A stretch of 64,000 bases of DNA from Marinifilum sp. D714 (lineage in GTDB: Bacteria; Bacteroidota; Bacteroidia; Bacteroidales; Marinifilaceae). The notes under the pieces are model-generated. The model was given only the letters and a program-made list of their open reading frames with translations, did not search any database and was not told the DNA's origin. The stretch's first letter is position 1; each line of letters begins with the position of its first letter. The position numbers and the translations under genes were made by a program. The stretch spans positions 62,001 to 126,000 of the forward strand of contig NZ_JALPNU010000005.1 of assembly GCF_030851345.1 (NCBI RefSeq), given 5' to 3'. Shown here one piece after another: positions 1-7,407 of this stretch.

Positions 1-2329
1 TACCCATGTATGAATAAGTAGCATTACCAAAGAAAGCCGTATTACGGTATCTTGTATTTTCTACTCCGTAATACAAATTATTGTTCTCAACACCTTTCTT
101 GAATAATTCATAAGAATAGAATGGAATTTCACCCATTGAATATTGTAATCCCCAACCTGTATTGTGAGTTTTCTTACGATCTGATGAGTTAACCTCCATA
201 CCTCCATAAAGGTTCAGGATATGAGTATCGTTAAATGAATCCTTATAAGAAGCTGTTGCTCTAAAGTCATACCCCAACATACTATAATCAGTACGCTCAT
301 AAATACCGCCCTGTGGCAATACACTTACAGGAATTGCATATGGATCATCCGGATCTTTATAAAGGAATGGATTATTGTCGCGAACTGTTACATTAGGCAT
401 TGCTCTGTAGGCCTCAGCTTGATTCGAAAACTCAGTAATATTGTGCTCCTGTGAAGTAGCCGAATATTTAATTGCTCCCAAAGCACTCAATTCAACTTTT
501 TGAATTGGTTTCCACTTCAACTCTGTCTGGAACTTCACATCCACAACATTTAAGTCAATATAATTTTCCCCTAATTCTCTCTTAATATTAAAAGGAGCAT
601 AGTTACGTGTGTAATCTGCACTAGGGTCCAAAGTTCTTGAAGAATTCAATGCAAAAGAATAAGGGTTTATATCAAAATCACGCTTTACCTTACCTGTTAC
701 AACGTCAACATCTTGTGCCAATGTTCCCGGAGCTTTTTGCTTACGGTAAGAAGCACTACTGATTGTATTGAATGATAGATTATCGCGAATTTTAAAGTTT
801 GATTTGAAGTTCGCTGTATAACGATTTACCTTACTTGATTGAGTCCAACCCGGATCAACCAAGGCACTAACAGATCCGTAGTAAGTTGCCTTTTCAGTAC
901 CCGATGACATACTCACAGAGTGACTTTGCATGATATTGGTATTGAAAAGTTCATCGAACCAGTCAGTATTTCTATATTCGGCTTTTCTTAAAAATGCAGC
1001 TTTGGCTTCAGGAGTATTCGCCAACAAAAAATTTCCTGAAGCATCCAATTGGTTCAATTGCTGATACATTCTACCATAAACGCCACTTTCACGTGCATTT
1101 GACATATCTGCATAATTTAACCAACCACCTTCACGCATATCTTCATAAACAGCCATTTGCTCCTGCGAGTTCATGATGTTAAAATCTGAGTATGAAGGTG
1201 TCAAACGATAAGTATATTCCCCTGTATAGTTGATACGGCTAACACCAGCTTTACCTTTTTTGGTTGTAATAACGATAACCCCGGCCATTGCTCTTGCTCC
1301 ATAGATAGAAGTTGCAGAACCATCCTTCAATACTTCGAAACTTTCAATATCATCGGCATTTAAGCCTGCAATTGCAGAACTAATCAATGTAGTTACATCC
1401 CCTGAAGAAAGAGCATCTGAACTTAATTCAACAACATCTTCAAGAATAACTCCATCAACTACCCAAAGTGGCTTTGAACTACCATAAATTGAGGTAGCAC
1501 CACGAACACGGATTTTTGGAGCTGCACCGAAAGTACCCGAAACGTTTTGCACAGATACACCAGCAGCACGACCTTCTAAACCACGACTTACATCAGGGAT
1601 ACCGGAAAGTTTTACATCTTCTGCTTTTAATTTTTGACTGGCTCCAGTAAACAAGCGTTTATCAGTCACAACCATACCAGTAACAACAACTTCCTCTAAT
1701 TTTTCTGATGATTCTTTCAGCGTAATATTTAAGGATGTTTGATTGGTAATCTCAATTTCTTGATCTTCCAAACCTATAAAAGAAAAAATCAAAACTTGAC
1801 CTGGTTTATCATCCAAAGAGATTTCATACTCACCATCAATATTGGTAGTGGTACCAATATTTGATCCTTTAATAATTACTGAAACTCCAGGTAAAGAAAC
1901 ATTGTTTTCATCAACCACTTTACCTTTCAATTTTCTTTTCTCTTGAGCAGCAGTATTTGTATTTCGTTCCTGCACTCTAATCAAAACGGTTTTGTGTTCC
2001 ACCTCATAAGATAAACCAGTATTTTCAAGTGCTTTATCAAGTACTCGTTCTACCAGTTCATTTTGTGCATTCACCGAAATTGGCTTAATGCCTTCAAACT
2101 GAGATGCATCATACAGAAACCCCAGTTCGGTTTGCTCTTCAATAGCTTTAATTAAGTCTTCAATGCCGGAATTCTCTAGGCTTACGCTAATCCGACTTTG
2201 CGAAAAAATGCCTGCATTCGCTTGAAATGCAAATGCGACAATTAACACCATCACATTTCTCATTGTACGTAACATTCTCATCCACCTTATAAAAAAGGTA
2301 AATGCGTTCTCACAAAGGTTTTTTTTCAT
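1..2329 (-). CDS. SusC/RagA TonB-dependent outer membrane transporter, locus 1 (3' part outside window)
   Basis: The protein starts at the ATG complementary to 2327-2329 and runs off the left edge (about 776 codons seen). It begins with a basic stretch and a signal peptide, then an STN domain (about residues 45-120), a CarboxypepD_reg-like beta domain (GKVVDENNVSLPGVSVIIKG) and a TonB plug ending in the SusC hallmark SIYGARAMAGVIVITTKKG. The STN domain is typical of SusC proteins that signal to a FecR anti-sigma factor, which lies immediately upstream with its sigma factor. The role is active import of a SusD-bound ligand across the outer membrane plus signalling. The barrel C-terminus and the partner SusD lie outside the window. 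The family call is secure; the substrate is unknown. Confidence 0.95.
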   Translation of the reverse strand, partial: MKKNLCENAFTFFIRWMRMLRTMRNVMVLIVAFAFQANAGIFSQSRISVSLENSGIEDLIKAIEEQTELGFLYDASQFEGIKPISVNAQNELVERVLDKALENTGLSYEVEHKTVLIRVQERNTNTAAQEKRKLKGKVVDENNVSLPGVSVIIKGSNIGTTTNIDGEYEISLDDKPGQVLIFSFIGLEDQEIEITNQTSLNITLKESSEKLEEVVVTGMVVTDKRLFTGASQKLKAEDVKLSGIPDVSRGLEGRAAGVSVQNVSGTFGAAPKIRVRGATSIYGSSKPLWVVDGVILEDVVELSSDALSSGDVTTLISSAIAGLNADDIESFEVLKDGSATSIYGARAMAGVIVITTKKGKAGVSRINYTGEYTYRLTPSYSDFNIMNSQEQMAVYEDMREGGWLNYADMSNARESGVYGRMYQQLNQLDASGNFLLANTPEAKAAFLRKAEYRNTDWFDELFNTNIMQSHSVSMSSGTEKATYYGSVSALVDPGWTQSSKVNRYTANFKSNFKIRDNLSFNTISSASYRKQKAPGTLAQDVDVVTGKVKRDFDINPYSFALNSSRTLDPSADYTRNYAPFNIKRELGENYIDLNVVDVKFQTELKWKPIQKVELSALGAIKYSATSQEHNITEFSNQAEAYRAMPNVTVRDNNPFLYKDPDDPYAIPVSVLPQGGIYERTDYSMLGYDFRATASYKDSFNDTHILNLYGGMEVNSSDRKKTHNTGWGLQYSMGEIPFYSYELFKKGVENNNLYYGVENTRYRNTAFFGNATYSYMG

Positions 2330-2336
2330 ACATTTG
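2329..2336 (+). promoter_or_regulatory. Antisense -7 box (TACATTTG) over the susC start, locus 1
   Basis: This is an exact match to the Bacteroidota -7 consensus TAnnTTTG on the strand opposite susC. Its first T is the last base of the complemented susC start codon, a position shared by all four loci. No clear -33 TTTG is visible. An alternative reading is that the complementary sequence CAAANNTATG is simply a conserved translation-initiation context of susC. Confidence 0.5.
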
Positions 2337-2341
2337 TCAAT

Positions 2342-2426
2342 AGGTAATTAAACATGGAATACCCTGCACGGTATTCATTATCTGTGTATAAAATCGGAAA
2401 ATGTTGGCGCAGTTTCCGATTTTTTT
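2342..2426 (+). ncRNA. Candidate cis-antisense RNA to the susC leader, locus 1
   Basis: A predicted transcript of about 85 nt starts some 6 nt after the antisense -7 box and ends in the T-run at 2420-2426. Hairpin 1 (2357-2376) pairs GAATACC with GGTATTC around the loop CTGCAC. A 14-nt spacer containing ATTAT follows. Hairpin 2 (2391-2422) pairs AAATCGGAAA with TTTCCGATTT; an inner two-pair stem leaves the hexaloop TTGGCG. The same architecture with different stems occurs in the other three loci, which argues for a structured RNA. Position and size resemble the Bacteroides DonS antisense RNAs that repress susC homologues (recalled from the literature; homology not tested). Confidence 0.65.
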
Positions 2427-2430
2427 CTTT
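2391..2430 (+). terminator. Plus-strand intrinsic terminator between fecR and susC, locus 1
   Basis: A perfect 10-bp stem (2391-2400 with 2413-2422) is followed by seven Ts and then CTTT. The T-run is on the plus strand, so termination is antisense to the operon and falls exactly at the fecR stop codon. Confidence 0.75.
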
Positions 2431-3602
2431 TATTCCCTCATACTTACAACAACAGCTTTTTTATTCATTTCTATTTCTATATTGGAAATCTTTTCAATCA
2501 TGTTAGAAATCACTTCTAATCCTTCCATCTTATTCAATCTTCCACTTAATCTCTTGTTTTTTAGATCAGGATTTTGATAAAAGACTTTTATATCATACCA
2601 TCTGGCTATAGTTCTCAGAATATCTTCCAATCGTTGGTTCTCAAATCTAAAATATCCATTAATCCAACTGGTATATAAATTGGTATCAACCTCTGTACTT
2701 TCCAAAGTTCCTTCTTTATGATTCCACTTAGCCTGATTTCCTGGCTCAAGCATTAGACTTTTATCAACACCATTAGAGTTAATTGAAACTTTTACTTTAC
2801 CACTAACTAATGTGGTTTGTATTGAATTTTCATTCTCATATGCCATTACATTAAATTGAGTTCCTAACACCTCAACTTCCATATCATCCACTTCAACAAT
2901 AAATCTCTTACCAGTTTTACTCACATCAAAAAATGCCTCTCCTCGCAATTCTACTCTTCTATCCTGCTCTCCAAAACTTACAGGATATTTTAATTCAGAG
3001 TCACAATTCAAATAAACTATCGTTCCATCCGAAAGTTCAATCTGATAATCATCTCCTTTTGAAGTATGAAGAGTATTGTACGCAACTGATTTAGTTTTTA
3101 TCGTATCTTGCTTTTCGTACTTCAAGCCAGCTCTCAGGTATTTTCTTATTTTAACTCCCTGATCTTCCACTACAGCTTGCTCTACTCCCGATTCTAATTC
3201 ATATGTATTCCCGTTAGAGGTAATTAAAACTGTTTGATTTAAATCCTCATTTTTAATATTATTTTGATCAGCAAAAGATTGATTCATTTGATTGCTGGAG
3301 TATTTCCAAAGTCCAACACCAATCGTTAACGGCAACAGAACAACTGCAGCATACTTAAGCATTTTATTAATAAATACTTTACGCGACTTTTTATTCAATC
3401 TTTTCATGAACAAATCCGTTGTATTCGGAACTGATTCCAATCTTAGTTCTTCCATTGATTTTTCATGATAGTTTTTCATGCGACAGAAAAACGCGCTGTT
3501 CTCTCCCGATGCCATCAACCATTCTTGAAATTCTTCCTCTTCAAAGGAAGTTAATTTGCCATCCAGCTTTTTTCGGAGAATGTCTAAATCTAAATTCTTC
3601 AT
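2430..3602 (-). CDS. FecR-family anti-sigma factor, locus 1
   Basis: This is a single-pass inner-membrane anti-sigma regulator of 390 residues. It has a cytoplasmic N-terminus (1-80) that should bind the sigma factor encoded upstream, one membrane segment (about 81-99), a periplasmic FecR domain (about 175-275, with DGTIVYLNCDSELKYPVSF and RRVELRGEAFFDV) and a C-terminal DUF4974 domain (about 320-390, RLEDILRTIARWYDIKVFY). In such systems the periplasmic part receives a signal from the STN domain of the cognate SusC, encoded 101 bp downstream. It lies 147 bp after the sigma gene, presumably in one operon. No defects are visible. Confidence 0.93.
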   Translation of the reverse strand: MKNLDLDILRKKLDGKLTSFEEEEFQEWLMASGENSAFFCRMKNYHEKSMEELRLESVPNTTDLFMKRLNKKSRKVFINKMLKYAAVVLLPLTIGVGLWKYSSNQMNQSFADQNNIKNEDLNQTVLITSNGNTYELESGVEQAVVEDQGVKIRKYLRAGLKYEKQDTIKTKSVAYNTLHTSKGDDYQIELSDGTIVYLNCDSELKYPVSFGEQDRRVELRGEAFFDVSKTGKRFIVEVDDMEVEVLGTQFNVMAYENENSIQTTLVSGKVKVSINSNGVDKSLMLEPGNQAKWNHKEGTLESTEVDTNLYTSWINGYFRFENQRLEDILRTIARWYDIKVFYQNPDLKNKRLSGRLNKMEGLEVISNMIEKISNIEIEMNKKAVVVSMRE

Positions 3603-3749
3603 TTTAAATTTTTACCGATTTAAAATCTATACAAATGGTTGGTAAGGTTAAGTCACTCTTAAGACGAGGAAAAACAAAAAGGGTTAACAAGTTTTTGAAT
3701 TTATATTTCAAAAAAATGTAACCCTTTGATATTGTGAAATATATTTTAA

Positions 3750-4328
3750 CTATATTTTGTTTTTTGTAATTATGTAGGAAAATAACACCAACAATTCTTT
3801 TAAACTATATAGCCTTTCTTTTAAAATTTTTTTAGCTCTGAACACCTGAACTTTTACAGTATTTACAGAAATATCCATTTCTTCTGCTATTTCGGCATGT
3901 TTTAATCCACTGTATACTGACATACGATAAACTTCCTTGCATTGAGTAGGTAATTCATCAATGGCCCTCTTGATTTTTAAACTCACTTCAGGATCAATAT
4001 TAACGCTTACCGATTCTGATATAATTTGAGCTTCTACTAATTTTAACTTTTTCTTGTCTTCAAGCTTTATGGAACGTAAATGATCAATGCACGAATTCTT
4101 AACCATAAAAAAAAGATAAGAACGAAGTGATCTGGAGATTCTAATATTAGGATTTTCCCATAGCTTTATAAATACTTCCTGAACAATATCCTCTGCTATA
4201 TCAGGAGAGCATACATAACATTCAGCAAAGCGAAACAATTGTGCATGGTATGTATCAAACAACATTCGAAAAGCATTCTTGTCACGTTCAGCAATTCTTT
4301 GGTATAGTAATCTCTCTTCTGCAATCAT
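3750..4328 (-). CDS. ECF sigma-70 factor, locus 1
   Basis: An RNA polymerase sigma factor of the extracytoplasmic-function class, 192 residues. Region 2 is near residues 20-90 (LFDTYHAQLFRFAECYV, DIAEDIVQEVFIKLW) and region 4 near 120-175 (LPTQCKEVYRMSVYSGLKHAEIAEEM then an HTH with SVNTVKVQVFRAKKIL). It is the first gene of the sigma/fecR/susC set and should activate the locus when FecR releases it. The tail after region 4 is short and hydrophobic (LLVLFSYIIT). Confidence 0.95.
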   Translation of the reverse strand: MIAEERLLYQRIAERDKNAFRMLFDTYHAQLFRFAECYVCSPDIAEDIVQEVFIKLWENPNIRISRSLRSYLFFMVKNSCIDHLRSIKLEDKKKLKLVEAQIISESVSVNIDPEVSLKIKRAIDELPTQCKEVYRMSVYSGLKHAEIAEEMDISVNTVKVQVFRAKKILKERLYSLKELLVLFSYIITKNKI

Positions 4329-4507
4329 TTGTCATGGGTTTCTTTTTCTCAACACTTTTAACAAGGTTGGCTCAAACTATTGTCAAAAACTTTAGCTAGG
4401 GGGGAGGGGAGTGCTAATATATAAATATTAACCCATATAAACAAAATCTTTCGATGCAAAGCCAGTATTATCTCCTGACCAACACCCACTTAAGTCAAAA
4501 GAAGTTA

Positions 4508-4515
4508 TATCTTTG
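4508..4515 (+). promoter_or_regulatory. -7 box TATCTTTG for the rhodanese lipoprotein gene
   Basis: An exact TAnnTTTG match 54 nt before the ATG at 4569. Transcription starting near 4521 would leave a leader of about 48 nt for that ATG, but almost none for an upstream in-frame start at 4530. This supports the 4569 start. Confidence 0.55.
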
Positions 4516-4568
4516 CCCCCAGAAAATTTTTGCAACTCAACCAAAAATCTAATCCAACCAAAAGTAAA

Positions 4569-5066
4569 ATGAGAATCATCCAAATTATAATTCTTAGCCT
4601 TATATTTTACTCTTGTAGCAACAATAAAAATCAAAATAACTCCAATTCTGAAGTTGCTGAAAGTAAACAATCAGTGGAAACTCCCGAAGCATTCGCACAG
4701 TACCGCGATATCACAGGTTTAGTAGATGCAGAAGAATTTTATCGATTGATACAAACTTGCGATAGTGCTAAAATTTACGACATCCGTTCAAGAGAAGTAT
4801 ACATTTCGGAACCCAGAATTAAGGGAGGCAAATTAATTTACGATTTTAGCTATTTCAAAGAAGCACTTCAAAGCTTGCACCGCGATCATCAAATCATGGT
4901 TTACTGCGGTAAAGAACTTCGAAGTCCTGCTGCTGTTAATGCTTTGGTAAAAATGGGCTTTAACAATGTATACGAATTGAAAGGTGGATTGGCAGCATGG
5001 AAAAACAAAAGACTTCCTTTGGTAGATACAGATGGAAATGAGTACAAATATTCATCAATGCAATAG
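4569..5066 (+). CDS. Rhodanese-domain lipoprotein
   Basis: A 165-residue secreted lipoprotein with one rhodanese (sulfurtransferase-fold) domain. I chose the ATG at 4569 because it gives a clean lipoprotein signal (MRIIQIIILSLIFYSC, lipid-modified Cys at about 16); an in-frame start at 4530 would add a hydrophilic extension. The active-site loop is VYCGKELRS, with the catalytic Cys in a CxxxxRS context. It is divergent from the two sigma/FecR loci around it and transcribed alone. Rhodaneses of this type move sulfane sulfur or act as redox sensors; the substrate cannot be read from sequence. Confidence 0.85.
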   Translation: MRIIQIIILSLIFYSCSNNKNQNNSNSEVAESKQSVETPEAFAQYRDITGLVDAEEFYRLIQTCDSAKIYDIRSREVYISEPRIKGGKLIYDFSYFKEALQSLHRDHQIMVYCGKELRSPAAVNALVKMGFNNVYELKGGLAAWKNKRLPLVDTDGNEYKYSSMQ

Positions 5067-5263
5067 TTTTCTTGTTCATGTGCAAACCACAACAAACAAC
5101 TATCAAATTGTTACTTAAATAAGGTAAACTACTTTCAAAATGTAAAATTAAAGGTTTTTTAACAAATAAATTCTTCTTTTCGTTCACCCATTTCTAACAG
5201 TCAACTGTTATTGTATTGTAATTAGTAAAAACAAATAAACAGCTTAATCGCTAAGGGGGAAAA

Positions 5264-5653
5264 ATGAAGAAGAGAGAGATTGCCGTACCTAAGAATACAA
5301 TGGGTTTTAAAGGCAACAATGAGAAAGCTAGTAAAAGCAGCAAAACAGGTATTAAAAGACTTGCTGTTGTATTTATTCTATTAGTCTTTTGCATGCCAGT
5401 AAGCAAAAATGTGCTGGCAAATAAGGAAGAAAAAATTAAACCTGGAAAGAAACAAGCTACACTGATTCTATCGGATGGCAGTAAGTTAATTCTGGGTGCA
5501 AGTACCGATACCATTGTAAGTTCAAAAACAACCGGTATTCGTATCATTGTAGATTCTACAGGAATCAATTACATCTCGATTGATAGTTTGAAGAAAATAC
5601 ATAAAACCCACAAAGTGGATTCAGTAAAAACACTAAAGCCGCAAAAGAAATAG
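5264..5653 (+). CDS. Membrane-anchored mini-protein resembling one segment of FecR
   Basis: A 129-residue protein with a strong ribosome site (AAGGGGG) upstream. It has a basic N-terminus, one hydrophobic segment (about 31-48, a membrane anchor or uncleaved signal) and an exported region. Residues 59-105 (KPGKKQATLILSDGSKL...GIRIIVDSTGINYIS) align by eye with the segment just before the FecR domain in the four anti-sigma factors of this window, for example QPGKKGARLILSTGRQVDI in locus 2. The FecR core and DUF4974 are absent, and the tail is Lys-rich. It may be a decoy or modulator of FecR signalling, or a decayed fecR. No family name is known to me. Confidence 0.7.
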   Translation: MKKREIAVPKNTMGFKGNNEKASKSSKTGIKRLAVVFILLVFCMPVSKNVLANKEEKIKPGKKQATLILSDGSKLILGASTDTIVSSKTTGIRIIVDSTGINYISIDSLKKIHKTHKVDSVKTLKPQKK

Positions 5654-5691
5654 GCAATTGAATTGACAATAAATCATTTTGTGTTTGAATT

Positions 5692-5732
5692 AAAAAGGAA
5701 AAATCTCCCACAGAGAGGTCTTTCCTTTTTTT
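5692..5732 (+). terminator. Intrinsic terminator after the mini-FecR gene
   Basis: AAAAAGGAAA pairs with TTTCCTTTTT, with an inner TCTC/GAGA pairing, followed by a T-run. It starts 39 nt after the stop codon at 5651-5653. Confidence 0.7.
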
Positions 5733-5808
5733 ATGTCTTCGTTTTTTTTAACTGTTCGCTGTGACAAACGCAAATAGCTTACGTGAAAAGGCGCAAATTT
5801 ATTGGTGT

Positions 5809-5840
5809 AAAAAAAGCAGCCACTCCCAAATGTGGCTGCT
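5809..5840 (-). terminator. Terminator of locus 2 (after thioredoxin)
   Basis: On the minus strand AGCAGCCAC and GTGGCTGCT form a perfect 9-bp stem with an 8-nt loop, followed by Ts. Confidence 0.85.
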
Positions 5841-5903
5841 CCATTTACTAATCAACATATCCATTTCATCTAGTTCCTCAGAATGATTTCGAGTAATTTT
5901 TTA
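5809..5903 (-). ncRNA. Conserved 3' element or candidate 3'-UTR RNA after thioredoxin, copy 1
   Basis: About 95 nt immediately downstream of the thioredoxin gene is nearly identical to 15994-16087 after the locus-3 thioredoxin: about nine in ten positions by eye, far more than the flanking coding DNA. It ends in the terminator hairpin. A -7-like box TACTTTTG lies on the same strand at 5910-5917, so it could be an independent short RNA. The other copy lacks an exact box. No coding capacity is conserved. Confidence 0.35.
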
Positions 5904-5946
5904 ATAATTCAAAAGTAACCGACAACACAGATAAAAGCTATTATTA

Positions 5947-7155
5947 TTACAACTTGTCAATTGCTTCTTTCAATCGCGTTACAGTTGGATGTGTATTGTT
6001 ACCTCCTGCTTTGCCATTTTCAGCGATGAAAATATCAAAAGCGTCCGTAGCTTTTTCTTTATCCTTCTTATGAAGATATAATTTTGCCAACATCAAATTC
6101 CCCATGATGATGCCATTTTCTCTATCGGCGGCAAAAGTTTGAGCAATTTTGATAAAATCATCTACAATTTCTTTTTTGGCTGCCAATTTTTCCGTTCGTA
6201 AAATCTCATCACATATGCTATGATAAGAAAAAACATTTCCTTTATTGCCTTTTGATGCTTCAGCCTCTTTGATTTTAAGATCGTACCATGTTTGCAATTG
6301 ATTATTTGCTATATAATAGGTATACCTTAAACTGTTCTTTGTATGCTCTAAATTATCATTTGGAAATTCCTTATGACATCTATCAATTTCGTCATTCAAT
6401 TCTTTTAAGTTCTTACACTCCTTAGCATACTGCTCCAAATGCGCATAATAAGCAGAACCAAATAATGTTGCATATTCATAAGGCTCAGCAATTTCTTTTA
6501 CTTTGTCCTTATTCGCCAATAAGTAGCTGAATTCTTTTGATCCATATGGAAATTTAGAGGCTGAAATCACATAGAACTGCTCTTTGTTCATGTATTGCTC
6601 TATGGAAGTTTTTTTGATGATTTCTTTGGCAACAATGGACATAGTTTCCCTGTCATATATAGCTTTTACTGCATTTAGATAAGTCATCAAAAATTTCAAA
6701 TCTCTGTTACCGCTCTCGTACTTGGTTCTTAGAACTCCAATACGCATCTCCGGATTCAGTGCTGCCTTTGCGCCTTTGATTAAATCTTCGGCTGGCATCC
6801 CTCCTACCAACTTGTGGACTACCTTACCATTGGCATCGATAAAAAGAAGAGTTGGAAAAGAACTAACGCCATATTTCTTGCATAAAGCAATCCCTTCTCC
6901 TTTTTCCATATCCATTTTTACATTCACAAAATTTTGGTTAAAATAATCACCAACCTCCTTTTGTGGAAAAATGTTTTTGGCAAGGTACTTACACGGACCG
7001 CACCAACTGGTGTAGCAGTCCATAAAGATCAACTTATTCTCTTTCTTGGCTTTTGCCAAAGCTTCATTAAAAGTTCCACGTTCAAACTCAATGCCTTGAG
7101 CAAACAAGCCACTACAAATGAATGTAGCTACTAATAGTACTAAAACCTTTTTCAT
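5947..7155 (-). CDS. Periplasmic thioredoxin-family protein with helical C-terminal domain, locus 2
   Basis: A 402-residue exported protein. The start at 7155 gives a proper signal peptide (MKKVLVLLVATFICSGLFAQ); an in-frame upstream start would bury it behind 24 hydrophilic residues and overlap the upstream mini-gene. The thioredoxin fold follows at once, with WCGPC at 51-55 (DCYTSWCGPCKYLAKNIF) and a cis-Pro-like FPTLLFID. Residues about 140-402 are helical and may be TPR-like. The upstream PLDc_N gene ends 2 nt before this start, so translation is probably coupled. It is likely a disulfide reductase serving the locus-2 uptake system. Its closest relative here is the locus-3 protein. Confidence 0.88.
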   Translation of the reverse strand: MKKVLVLLVATFICSGLFAQGIEFERGTFNEALAKAKKENKLIFMDCYTSWCGPCKYLAKNIFPQKEVGDYFNQNFVNVKMDMEKGEGIALCKKYGVSSFPTLLFIDANGKVVHKLVGGMPAEDLIKGAKAALNPEMRIGVLRTKYESGNRDLKFLMTYLNAVKAIYDRETMSIVAKEIIKKTSIEQYMNKEQFYVISASKFPYGSKEFSYLLANKDKVKEIAEPYEYATLFGSAYYAHLEQYAKECKNLKELNDEIDRCHKEFPNDNLEHTKNSLRYTYYIANNQLQTWYDLKIKEAEASKGNKGNVFSYHSICDEILRTEKLAAKKEIVDDFIKIAQTFAADRENGIIMGNLMLAKLYLHKKDKEKATDAFDIFIAENGKAGGNNTHPTVTRLKEAIDKL

Positions 7156-7157
7156 TT

Positions 7158-7334
7158 TTATCTTTTTTTGAACTGAAAATAAATAATTGGTCCAATCATA
7201 GGGAGAAGAAAAATAGCTAATAGCCAAATCAGTCCTGTTTTATTTTTATGTCGTGATGAGAGGATATCATACAAAGACCATATCCAAAGTACAGCAGACA
7301 GAACAATTAAGATAACTACTAGATAATCCATCAT
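7158..7334 (-). CDS. PLDc_N-type small membrane protein
   Basis: A 58-residue ORF. It has two hydrophobic segments (about 4-21 and 35-52) separated by a basic loop (SSRHKNKTG), then LPMIGPIIYFQFKKR. The pattern WLLAIFLLPMIGPIIYF is typical of the PLDc_N domain, a short two-helix module found alone or before phospholipase D and cardiolipin synthases. The stop codon lies 2 nt before the thioredoxin ATG, consistent with an operon. The locus-3 thioredoxin has no such neighbour. Function unknown; the family call rests on motif memory. Confidence 0.75.
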   Translation of the reverse strand: MMDYLVVILIVLSAVLWIWSLYDILSSRHKNKTGLIWLLAIFLLPMIGPIIYFQFKKR

Positions 7335-7360
7335 ATTAAAAATTGTTTAATAAGCACATA

Positions 7361-7395
7361 AAAAACTGAGTAATACCATCATTTGATATTACTCA
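7361..7395 (-). terminator. Terminator between metalloprotease-like gene and PLDc_N/thioredoxin pair
   Basis: TGAGTAATA pairs perfectly with TATTACTCA across an 11-nt loop on the minus strand, followed by six Ts. It would reduce readthrough from the susCD operon into the thioredoxin pair. Confidence 0.8.
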
Positions 7396-7407
7396 ATTAT
7401 AGGAAAT

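Noticed and set aside
2391-2430. Reading the four fecR-susC hairpins as attenuators of the sense mRNA
   Set aside because: On the sense strand the hairpins are preceded by A-runs and mostly lack a following U-run; good U-runs exist only on the antisense strand. They may still fold in the susC leader.
4428-4670. An 80-residue minus-strand ORF opposite the rhodanese gene start
   Set aside because: It overlaps the promoter and signal-peptide coding region of a well-supported gene and has no family features.
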